This document shows, piece by piece, positions 56,842-64,000 of a stretch of DNA of 64,000 nt. Numbering within the stretch: the first letter of the stretch is position 1; the number at the start of each line of letters is the position of its first letter. The DNA lies in assembly GCF_012033695.1 (NCBI RefSeq), contig NZ_JAAVJI010000007.1, positions 1 to 64,000 of the forward strand, given 5' to 3'. The translations under genes were made by a program, and so were the position numbers. This stretch comes from Pseudomonas quercus (GTDB taxonomy: Bacteria; Pseudomonadota; Gammaproteobacteria; Pseudomonadales; Pseudomonadaceae). The notes beneath the pieces are model-generated. The model did not search any database. It had not been told where the DNA came from and saw only the letters and a list, made by a program, of their open reading frames with translations.

Positions 56842-58463
56842 CAGACCTTAAAGCGCGACACGCCGCCGCGAAGGCCGGCAGCCACTTGGCTCAGCTCATC
56901 GATGGCAGAGCTGGCCTGGCGCAAGGAGTCCACGGTCTGGCTGCTGGCATCGCTGAGCTGGCTCAGGGCATGGTTGATTTGCTCGGCACCGGTGGCCTGA
57001 GCCTGCATGCCCTCGTTAACCATCAGCACACGGGGCGCCAGGGCCTGCACCTGATGAATGATCTGATTGAGTTGCTCGCCCACCTGCTGCACCTCAAGCA
57101 TGCCGCGACGTACTTCTTCGGAAAACCTGTCCATGCCCATCACGCCAGCGGAAACGGCGGACTGGATCTCGCGCACCATCTGCTCAATGTCATAGGTGGC
57201 CACCGCCGTCTGGTCGGCAAGGCGGCGTACTTCCGTGGCAACGACCGCAAAGCCTCTGCCATATTCTCCGGCTTTCTCCGCTTCAATAGCGGCATTGAGC
57301 GACAAGAGGTTGGTCTGGTCTGCCACCTTCACGATAGTCACCACCACCTGCGTGATGTTTCCGGCCTTTTCGTTAAGCGTAGCCAGTTTGGCGTTCACCA
57401 GGTCTGCGGCACCCATTACTTGCTGCATGGTCTCTGCCATGCGTGCCAACCCTTGCTGACCATTGCCCGCCAACATCGAAGCGGTGTCCGCAGCACCGGT
57501 CACCTCCCCCATGGTGCGCACCAGGTCACGTGAGGTTGCGGCGATTTCCCGCGAGGTAGCGCCGATTTCGCTAGTGGTGGCGGCCGTTTCCGTAGCGGTA
57601 GCCTGCTGCTGACGGGACGTGGCGGCGATCTCGGTAACTGACGTGGTCACTTGGACGGATGAGCGTTGTGCCTGGGCCACCAAGGCGTTGAGGTCGTCCA
57701 TCATGGCATTGAAGCCCGTTTCGATGGCGCGAAACTCATCTCGCCGCCCCAAGTTCAGGCGTGCACTGAGGTCTCCAGCCCGCATGATCGCCAGAATGCT
57801 CAATAGCTCGTTAGTAGGTGCCATGATGTTGCGTAGCAACAACAACCCGCAGGCCATGGCTGCCAACAAAGCAACCAGCAAGCAGCCGAGCATGACCAGC
57901 TTGGTGGTCGCAACCGTACCTTCGATGGCCACGCCTGCAGCCTCAGCGGCCTTGCGGTTGAGGTCCACCACCACGTTGATCTGCTTGCGACCGGCGGCCC
58001 ACGCCGGCGTCAATTCCTGGTCCAGCACGTCCATGGCTTCAGTGAAATGGCGCTTCTGGTAAGCATCCAGGGTTTTGCTCAGCGCAGCATCATAGGCGAC
58101 GCGCCAACGCTCGAACTCGGCGAAGGCGTTCTTTTCTTCATCTGACTTCAGCGTGCCGCGCAGGGTCGCCATCAAAGTGCCGAGGCGCTCGTTGAACCCC
58201 TTGTACTGCTCCTCATCCGCAGATACCAGTTCACGCTGGTAGCTCAGGCCCAGCAGCTGCTGGGTGTATAGGTAGCTGTCTACCCAGGCGCCTCGCAGCA
58301 TCGAGCTGGAATACACACCGGGAATGCTTTCGCTGCGCAGGCTGGCGGCCTCCTGCTCAATCACGATCAGGCGCGAATACGCAATCAGTACCATGGAGAG
58401 CATGATGGCAATGACCACAGCAAAACTTGCCAGAATGCGCTGGCGCAATGTCCAGTTCTTCAC
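56841..58463 (-). CDS. wspA: Methyl-accepting surface-sensing receptor WspA
   Basis: A 540-residue chemoreceptor. Transmembrane helix 1 (about 10-30), a periplasmic four-helix-bundle ligand region (about 31-185), helix 2 (about 188-208), HAMP and a long cytoplasmic coiled coil whose hairpin tip contains [19 protein letters not shown]. It forms laterally distributed clusters that respond to surface contact. GTG 58463 was chosen because AAGGAG lies six bases upstream and it gives the short cationic start [10 protein letters not shown]. First gene of the wsp operon, divergent from opgD by 271 bp. Confidence 0.95.
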   Translation of the reverse strand: MKNWTLRQRILASFAVVIAIMLSMVLIAYSRLIVIEQEAASLRSESIPGVYSSSMLRGAWVDSYLYTQQLLGLSYQRELVSADEEQYKGFNERLGTLMATLRGTLKSDEEKNAFAEFERWRVAYDAALSKTLDAYQKRHFTEAMDVLDQELTPAWAAGRKQINVVVDLNRKAAEAAGVAIEGTVATTKLVMLGCLLVALLAAMACGLLLLRNIMAPTNELLSILAIMRAGDLSARLNLGRRDEFRAIETGFNAMMDDLNALVAQAQRSSVQVTTSVTEIAATSRQQQATATETAATTSEIGATSREIAATSRDLVRTMGEVTGAADTASMLAGNGQQGLARMAETMQQVMGAADLVNAKLATLNEKAGNITQVVVTIVKVADQTNLLSLNAAIEAEKAGEYGRGFAVVATEVRRLADQTAVATYDIEQMVREIQSAVSAGVMGMDRFSEEVRRGMLEVQQVGEQLNQIIHQVQALAPRVLMVNEGMQAQATGAEQINHALSQLSDASSQTVDSLRQASSAIDELSQVAAGLRGGVSRFKV

Positions 58464-58734
58464 AATCACTCCTTGGTGCTTAAATGCGCGGGCGAAAGTG
58501 GGGCAGTATAGACCAGGCTTTTTAAGCGAGGCGGGACTTTCAATGATCCAATCGGCAATACCCAAGGCCCGTGATTGGCACACCGCCCCCATAGGCCCCT
58601 GAAACCGTGAACCATCCCGCCCTGCGTTGTCTACAAAAGCCGTAACGCCTGGGAAGGCCGCGACATCGAACCGCCCGAGCCCCGTCGCGCCCTGCTCCCT
58701 GGCTAACGTCCGTATTTTTAGTTAAGGGTTGTTC

Positions 58735-60354
58735 ATGCACCGCAGAAGCCTGTTGAAAGCATCCATGGCCTTGGCGGCCTACACTGGCCTATCGTCCACC
58801 GCATTGATGTCGGCGCGGGCGTTGGCCGCTACTGCCGATGGCGATGCCGAACATTTCGACTTCGAGGGCCTCAAGGCTCAGGCCAAGGCCTTGGCCGCAC
58901 AGCCTTACACAGACCGCAAGCAGCAACTGCCGCCTACGCTGGCAACCATGACCCCACAGCAGTTCAACGCGATCCAGTACGATGCCAATCACTCGCTGTG
59001 GAAAGACCTCAACGGCCAATTGGACGTGCAGTTCTTCCATGTAGGCATGGGGTTTCGTACCCCGGTTCGCATGTACAGCGTGGATGCGGCCAGCCGCCAG
59101 GCGCGTGAGGTACATTTCCGCCCCAGCCTGTTCAACTACAACGACAGCAAGGTGGATCAGAAGCAGCTCAAGGGCGACCTGGGCTTCTCCGGCTTCAAGC
59201 TGTTCAAGGCACCGGAAATTGCCAGCCACGACATTTTGTCATTTCTCGGCGCCAGCTATTTCCGTGCAGTAGACAGCACCAAGCAATACGGCCTGTCCGC
59301 ACGCGGCCTGGCGGTGGACACCTATGCCAAGCGCCAAGAAGAATTCCCGGACTTCACCAAGTTCTGGTTCGAAACGCCGGGCAAGGACGCCACCCGTTTT
59401 GTGGTGTACGCGCTGCTGGAATCCCCTAGCGCCACAGGTGCCTATCGCTTTGACATTGATTGCCAGGCCGAGCAGGTAGTGATGGCAGTGGACATGCAAG
59501 TGACGGCACGCACCGCTATCGAGCAATTGGGTATTGCCCCCATGACCACGATGTTTAGCTGCGGCACTTATGAGCGGCGCATGTGCGACACCATTCACCC
59601 GCAAATCCATGACTCGGACCGCCTGGCCATGTGGCGTGGCAACGGCGAGTGGATCTGCCGCCCCTTGAACAACCCGGCCAAGCTGCAATTCAATGCCTTT
59701 GCCGACACCAACCCCAAGGGCTTCGGGCTGGTACAGACCGACCATGAATTTGCCAGCTATCAAGACACCGTTGACTGGTACAGCAAGCGCCCCAGCTTAT
59801 GGGTAGAGCCCACTACGCCGTTTGGGGAAGGCTCCATCGACCTGCTGGAAATCCCCACCACTGGGGAAACCCTGGATAACATCGTGGCCTTTTGGACACC
59901 CAAAAAACCGGTAGCGGCGGGTGATACGTTAAGCTTTGGCTACAAACTGTACTGGAGCGCCCTGCCACCCACAGGCACCCCTTTAGCCCGCGTTCATGCT
60001 ACGCGGTCGGGCATGGGCGGGTTCCTGGAAGGCTGGGCGCCCGGCGAGCACTACCCCGAGAAATGGGCACGCCGCTTTGCAGTAGATTTTACCGGGGGCG
60101 GGCTGGATCGGTTGCCGGAAGGAACGGGTATCGAGCCTGTGGTAACGGTCTCAAATGGCAAGGTCCAGGATTTCAATGTACTGGTGCTGCCGGACATCAA
60201 GGGCTACCGCATTACCTTTGATTGGTACCCCACCAATGACAGTGTAGAGCCGGTGGACATGCGCCTGTTTATCCGTGCCAGCGACCGTACCCTGAGCGAA
60301 ACCTGGCTGTACCAGTACTTCCCGCCAGCTCCGGAAAAGCGCAAATACGTTTAA
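58735..60354 (+). CDS. opgD: Glucan biosynthesis protein D (periplasmic, Tat-exported)
   Basis: A 539-residue protein that shapes osmoregulated periplasmic glucans. The N-terminus [18 protein letters not shown] is a twin-arginine signal (RRSLLK), then the OpgG/MdoG fold: [26 protein letters not shown], and late [17 protein letters not shown]. It carries the Tat signal of OpgD rather than the Sec signal of OpgG. ATG 58735 is favoured over the upstream TTG 58729. No opgH synthase is nearby. Confidence 0.94.
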   Translation: MHRRSLLKASMALAAYTGLSSTALMSARALAATADGDAEHFDFEGLKAQAKALAAQPYTDRKQQLPPTLATMTPQQFNAIQYDANHSLWKDLNGQLDVQFFHVGMGFRTPVRMYSVDAASRQAREVHFRPSLFNYNDSKVDQKQLKGDLGFSGFKLFKAPEIASHDILSFLGASYFRAVDSTKQYGLSARGLAVDTYAKRQEEFPDFTKFWFETPGKDATRFVVYALLESPSATGAYRFDIDCQAEQVVMAVDMQVTARTAIEQLGIAPMTTMFSCGTYERRMCDTIHPQIHDSDRLAMWRGNGEWICRPLNNPAKLQFNAFADTNPKGFGLVQTDHEFASYQDTVDWYSKRPSLWVEPTTPFGEGSIDLLEIPTTGETLDNIVAFWTPKKPVAAGDTLSFGYKLYWSALPPTGTPLARVHATRSGMGGFLEGWAPGEHYPEKWARRFAVDFTGGGLDRLPEGTGIEPVVTVSNGKVQDFNVLVLPDIKGYRITFDWYPTNDSVEPVDMRLFIRASDRTLSETWLYQYFPPAPEKRKYV

Positions 60355-60374
60355 CGGGGTATGGAATAAAGCGG

Positions 60375-60430
60375 TTCGCCCCCTTCGTGGGCTCCTACAG
60401 GACCTTGCAGGAGCCCACGGAGGGGGCGAA
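60375..60430. terminator. Long inverted repeat between opgD and the flavin oxidoreductase gene
   Basis: ttcgcccccttcgtgggctcc and ggagcccacggagggggcgaa face each other across about 14 bases, with one mismatch position in the stem. It lies 21 bases after the opgD stop and 11 bases before the stop of the convergent gene, so it is suited to terminate both. The inner gctcctacaggaccttgcaggagc is a common Pseudomonas intergenic phrase. Confidence 0.75.
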
Positions 60431-60440
60431 TCTCTTATGG

Positions 60441-61547
60441 TCAACCCTTCAGGTCAGACTCATGAATAGGCTGATCGCGGTGGGTCGCCCGCTGGTACTG
60501 TGCAGGCCAGGTGGCTTGGCGACCGCCGAGGTCTTCGTCCGCCTGCAATGGCCAGTAAGGATGACGTAGCAGTTCGCGAGCAAGGAAGATCAGGTCTGCT
60601 TGCCCAGTGCGCAGTATGTGTTCGGCCTGGGCCGAATCGGTGATCATGCCCACGGTGCCTGTGGGCATGTCTGCTTCCTTTCGCACACGTTCGGCAAAGC
60701 GCGTCTGGTAGCCAGGGCCTGTAGGGATCTCGGCCTTGGCCGCTGTACCGCCCGAGGAAACATCGATCAGGTCTGCGCCAATCGACTTCAGGCGCTTGGA
60801 AAGCGCTACGGTTTCGTCCGTGTTCCAACCGTCTTCAACCCAGTCCGTGGCCGATATCCGCACAAATACCGGCAGGTCTGCTGGCCATACCTCGCGTATG
60901 GCTTCGGTCACTTCCAGCACCAGGCGCACCCGGTTCTCGAAGCTGCCGCCGTACTGGTCTGTACGGCGGTTGCTGATCGGTGACATGAACTGGTGCAACA
61001 GGTAACCATGGGCCGCGTGAATTTCCACTACCTTGAAATTGGCTGTCAAGGCACGCTTTGCGGCCGCAACGAAGGCGTCTTTTATGCCGTTGATGTCAGC
61101 CTCGGTCAGCTCAGTAGGGCGTGCGTGCTCCGGATCAAACGGAACCGAGGACGGCGCTACGGGCGTCCAGCCCCCCTCCTCCAGGGTCACACTGCCATGC
61201 TTGCCCAGCCAAGGCCGCCAGGTACTTGCCTTGCGCCCGGCATGGGATAACTGGATGCCGGGTACGGCCCCCTGGGCGTCTATGAAGCGGTTGATGCGCT
61301 GCAGCATCGAGATGTGTTCATCTTTCCACAGCCCCAGGTCTTCTGGGGTGATGCGGCCATCGGCTGTAACGGCAGTGGCCTCGAAAATGACCAGGCCTGC
61401 GCCGCCAGCAGCGCGGCTGCCCAGGTGCACCAGATGCCAGTCGTTGGCAAAGCCGTCCTGGGATGAATACTGGCACATGGGCGACACCACGATGCGGTTG
61501 CGCAGGGTCAGCCCACGTAGGGTGTAGGGTTCCAACAGCAGGCTCAT
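60441..61547 (-). CDS. NADH:flavin oxidoreductase, old yellow enzyme family (YqjM/XenA-like)
   Basis: A 368-residue FMN TIM-barrel reductase of alkenes or nitro compounds. Features of the thermophilic-like class: the flavin-tuning Cys in VSPMCQYSS, HAGRKASTWRPW, substrate-binding His pair in IHAAHGYLLHQFMSP, SNRRTDQYGGSFENR and the FMN phosphate segment PTGTVGMIT. ATG 61547 follows AGAGGTGCC. The usual substrate is not known; XenA-type enzymes reduce enones and xenobiotics. It lies alone, after recJ by 69 bp. Confidence 0.92.
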   Translation of the reverse strand: MSLLLEPYTLRGLTLRNRIVVSPMCQYSSQDGFANDWHLVHLGSRAAGGAGLVIFEATAVTADGRITPEDLGLWKDEHISMLQRINRFIDAQGAVPGIQLSHAGRKASTWRPWLGKHGSVTLEEGGWTPVAPSSVPFDPEHARPTELTEADINGIKDAFVAAAKRALTANFKVVEIHAAHGYLLHQFMSPISNRRTDQYGGSFENRVRLVLEVTEAIREVWPADLPVFVRISATDWVEDGWNTDETVALSKRLKSIGADLIDVSSGGTAAKAEIPTGPGYQTRFAERVRKEADMPTGTVGMITDSAQAEHILRTGQADLIFLARELLRHPYWPLQADEDLGGRQATWPAQYQRATHRDQPIHESDLKG

Positions 61548-61616
61548 GAGGCACCTCTTGAATAGGGAATAAGCGTTAGCAGCCTAATAGACCTACAGGG
61601 GCGACCACAGATTCCG

Positions 61617-63326
61617 CTAGCGTGCACTCATGTGGGCAATCAGCAATTGGACGCTTTCGATACCGCGGTATTCATTGACGTCGAGCTTGTAGGCCAGCTC
61701 CACCCAGCGTGCCTCCGGATTAGGCCACTGCTCGCGGTCCACCCCGAAGGCGATGCCGTCCAGGCGCAGGCTGCCGCATTCGCTCTTGAGCACCACCTTC
61801 AAATGTCGCTCGCCGACAACGCGCTGTTCCACCAGTTGAAACACCCCATGAAACAATGGCTCAGGGAAATGCTGGCCCCAGGGGCCGGCATTACGCAGGG
61901 CGCGGGCCAGTTCCAAGTGAAACTCTTCAACCGCCAACGTGCCGTCTGACAGCAACCGCCCTGTAAGGTCGTCTTCACACAGATGCTCACGAACCTGAGC
62001 GTCGAAAGCGCTGGCAAAAGCCTGAAAGTGCTCAGCCGGCAAAGACAAGCCTGCGGCCATGGCATGGCCACCAAACTTGGTGATAAGGGCTGGGTGCTTG
62101 GCGGCGACCGCGTCCAGCGCATCCCGGATGTGGAAACCCGGCACCGAGCGTGCCGACCCTTTGAGCAACCCGTCACCGGCATCGGCAAAGGCAATGGTAG
62201 GCCGGTGATAGCGCTCTTTCATGCGTGAGGCCAGAATACCAATCACACCTTGGTGCCAGTCCGGCTCGAACAGGCACAACCCGAAGGGCATGGAAGCCAA
62301 GGGCAGGTCCTTGAGTTGGGCCAACGCCTCGCGCTGCATGCCTTGCTCTACGGATTTACGGTCCTGGTTCAAGCCATCCAGTTCGCTGGCGATGTCACGG
62401 GCATGGGCCAGGTCTTCACTGAGCAGGCATTCGATGCCCAGGCTCATGTCGTCCATACGGCCAGCGGCATTCAAGCGCGGCCCCAGAATGAAGCCCAAGT
62501 CACTGGAGGTGAGCCGCTGATGGTCGCGACGGGCAACCTCCAGCAGGGCCTTGATCCCAGGGCGCGCCCGGCCTGCACGAATACGCTCCAAGCCTTGGTG
62601 CACAAGAATCCGGTTGTTAGCGTCCAGGGGCACCACATCTGCCACACTGCCCAGCGCAACCAGGTCCAGCAACTCACCGATGTTTGGCTGCGGGACGTCT
62701 GCATAGCGACCCAGCGCACGCAAGCGCGCCCGAAGGGCCATCAGTACGTAGAAAATGACGCCCACGCCGGCCAACGCCTTGCTGGGAAAGGCGCACCCTG
62801 GCTGGTTGGGATTAACGATGGCGTTGGCCTGCGGCAGCTGGGGGCCGGGCAGGTGGTGGTCCGTGATCAAAACGCTGAGCCCGGCTTCGGTTGCAGCCTG
62901 CACCCCTTCCACGCTGGAGATACCGTTGTCCACCGTCAGCAGCAGCTGCGGCTGGCGCTCCAGGGCCACGGCAACGATTTCCGGTGTCAGGCCGTAGCCG
63001 TAGGTAAAGCGGTTGGGCACCAGGTACTCCACCTCTTTCGCACCCAACAGGCGCAGGCCAAGTACCGCTACGGCACTGGCTGTAGCGCCGTCAGCGTCGA
63101 AATCGCCCACCACCAGGATACGCTGGCCTTGGTCAATGGCTTCGACCAGCAGCGACACTGCCTCGTCTATCCCTTTCAACTGCTGGTAAGGAATGAGCCG
63201 CGCCAGCCCTTTATCCAGCTCGGCCTCGCTTTGCACCCCGCGGGCGGCATAGAGACGGGTCAACAAGGGTGGCAAGTTGCCAAGGAATGGCAGCTCGGCG
63301 GGTAGTGGGCGGGGCTCGATACGCAT
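61617..63326 (-). CDS. recJ: Single-stranded-DNA-specific exonuclease RecJ
   Basis: A 569-residue 5'-3' exonuclease for recombination and mismatch repair. DHH-family motif I is GDFDADGATA (74-83), motif III TDHHLPG (155-161), and the motif IV block is DNNRILVHQG; the DHHA1 domain has TKFGGHAMAAGLSL. ATG 63326 gives MRIEPRPLP; the frame from 63344 is not needed. It is followed by yaeQ upstream on the same strand at 55 bp. Confidence 0.97.
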   Translation of the reverse strand: MRIEPRPLPAELPFLGNLPPLLTRLYAARGVQSEAELDKGLARLIPYQQLKGIDEAVSLLVEAIDQGQRILVVGDFDADGATASAVAVLGLRLLGAKEVEYLVPNRFTYGYGLTPEIVAVALERQPQLLLTVDNGISSVEGVQAATEAGLSVLITDHHLPGPQLPQANAIVNPNQPGCAFPSKALAGVGVIFYVLMALRARLRALGRYADVPQPNIGELLDLVALGSVADVVPLDANNRILVHQGLERIRAGRARPGIKALLEVARRDHQRLTSSDLGFILGPRLNAAGRMDDMSLGIECLLSEDLAHARDIASELDGLNQDRKSVEQGMQREALAQLKDLPLASMPFGLCLFEPDWHQGVIGILASRMKERYHRPTIAFADAGDGLLKGSARSVPGFHIRDALDAVAAKHPALITKFGGHAMAAGLSLPAEHFQAFASAFDAQVREHLCEDDLTGRLLSDGTLAVEEFHLELARALRNAGPWGQHFPEPLFHGVFQLVEQRVVGERHLKVVLKSECGSLRLDGIAFGVDREQWPNPEARWVELAYKLDVNEYRGIESVQLLIAHMSAR

Positions 63327-63380
63327 GTGTGGCAGTGTTCTCAACTCGTGGGGCAGTTCAATAAAGCCGGCATAGTGTGC

Positions 63381-63923
63381 TTAGCCGCGCTCGCCCATCA
63401 ACCATTCCAGCTGAACTTCATGCTGGCCCCGATCATCGGTCACGAATACAGTGCCTTCGCTGATCATTACGTCCCACTTGATCACTCGGGGCATGTCCTT
63501 GGCCAACACCTCTAGCACCTCTTGAGGTACGGCAGCAATGTTCAGGTTTTTAAGCGGGCGGGCCGCGTCTGCAACCTTGCCCTGCCAAACGCGCAGGCTG
63601 CCGTAGGCCAGCAGGCTCACACGTTCTGTACGGCGGGAGCACCAGGTCAGGCGATCCAGGTCCGGCTGGCCAACTTCGATCCAGTGGAGCACGCGGTCAT
63701 CCAGGCTCTTTTCCCAGAGCGCCGGTTCGTCCACGTCCGAAAGGCCACGCCCGAAGCTCAGGTGCTCGTTGTACCAGAGCGAATAGGCCAGCAGGCGTAC
63801 CGCCATACGTTCTTCGGTTTCCGAAGGGTGACGCGCGATGGTTTGCTTGATGCTTTCGTACACACCACGATCAAGGTCGGTCAGGTTGAGTTCGAATTTG
63901 TAGGTTGTCGATGGCTGGGCCAT
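63381..63923 (-). CDS. yaeQ: YaeQ family protein
   Basis: A 180-residue protein with the PD-(D/E)XK-like YaeQ fold: YKFELNLTDLDRGVYESIKQTIARHPSET at the N-terminus, LAYSLWYNEHLSFGRGLSD in the middle and the C-terminal HEVQLEWLM. Plasmid or genomic homologues were proposed to act in transcription elongation (RfaH suppression), but this remains unclear. It starts 55 bp before recJ on the same strand, and 77 bp of window remain upstream, with no gene seen. Confidence 0.93.
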   Translation of the reverse strand: MAQPSTTYKFELNLTDLDRGVYESIKQTIARHPSETEERMAVRLLAYSLWYNEHLSFGRGLSDVDEPALWEKSLDDRVLHWIEVGQPDLDRLTWCSRRTERVSLLAYGSLRVWQGKVADAARPLKNLNIAAVPQEVLEVLAKDMPRVIKWDVMISEGTVFVTDDRGQHEVQLEWLMGERG

Positions 63924-64000
63924 GGGGGGCTTCGAAGTAGCGAGGGGGGCGATAGTCTACCCGATGCACCGCGTAGAGGTTTAACGCAGGCAAAAGAAAC

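Noticed and set aside
58608..58640. Possible AlgU promoter before opgD (GAACCA then TCTAC)
   Set aside because: The spacer is about 15 bp and both boxes are off consensus, so the match is too weak to annotate.
62250..63305. 351-codon frame antisense to recJ
   Set aside because: Shadow of recJ, lacking a start site and domain content.

Overview
The window reads as chromosomal core DNA of a fluorescent-type Pseudomonas, most like the P. putida group. The support is gene content and order: algU-mucA, mucD-lepA-lepB-rnc-era-recO-pdxJ, a Lon-like protease next to a cysteine-peptidase inhibitor, ppc/adk/tsaB, a DUF4398 lipoprotein with an OmpA-type lipoprotein, prfB/lysS, and a complete wspABCDEF-wspR cluster. 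Coding density is high, GC is high, many starts are GTG or TTG, and several intergenic spaces carry the short repeats common in this genus. I see no tRNA, rRNA, CRISPR array, insertion sequence, phage or plasmid gene.

Layout. 1-710 is an array of seven related repeat units. 715-5030 (minus) is a four-gene operon: a copper-site periplasmic protein, a membrane EAL/degenerate-GGDEF protein, a DUF3034 outer-membrane-like protein and a truncated-haemoglobin lipoprotein. 5252-10950 (plus) holds an AsrA/Lon-type protease behind a strong RpoH-like promoter, a chagasin-family inhibitor, cmoAB and nadE. 10957-20813 (minus) is pdxJ, recO, era, rnc, a DUF4845 gene, lepB, lepA, mucD, mucA and algU. A second repeat array lies at 11791-12350. 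nadB, a GNAT gene, ygfX, sdhE, ygfZ and an HDOD gene fill 21322-26104. A TctDE two-component pair faces a tctCBA tripartite transporter with an AbrB-family membrane gene attached (26312-32590). ung, an enoyl-CoA hydratase/HIBYL-CoA hydrolase gene, a Pro/Gly-rich lipoprotein, an extensin-like protein, DUF72, tsaB, adk and ppc follow to 41432. Next come the DUF4398/OmpA lipoproteins, an alpha/beta hydrolase, a DUF1704 (QEGLA) protein, a TetR regulator, lysS and prfB (with its +1 frameshift), then wsp (50021-58463), opgD, an old yellow enzyme, recJ and yaeQ.

The most notable points are these. (i) mucB is absent between mucA and mucD, and MucA lacks exactly the C-terminal periplasmic segment that MucB binds, so control of the envelope-stress sigma factor AlgU looks rewired. 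(ii) The copper-protein/EAL/DUF3034/truncated-haemoglobin operon looks like an undescribed envelope redox- or gas-sensing module feeding cyclic-di-GMP. (iii) Two intergenic arrays have regular higher-order organisation (83/118 bp and strictly alternating 109/87 bp). (iv) Candidate regulatory sites are readable upstream of lon, nadB, algU, tctC and the DUF4398-ompA pair. Two c-di-GMP systems (the EAL protein and Wsp) and several envelope functions (Muc, Wsp, OpgD, OmpA-type lipoprotein) share the window.
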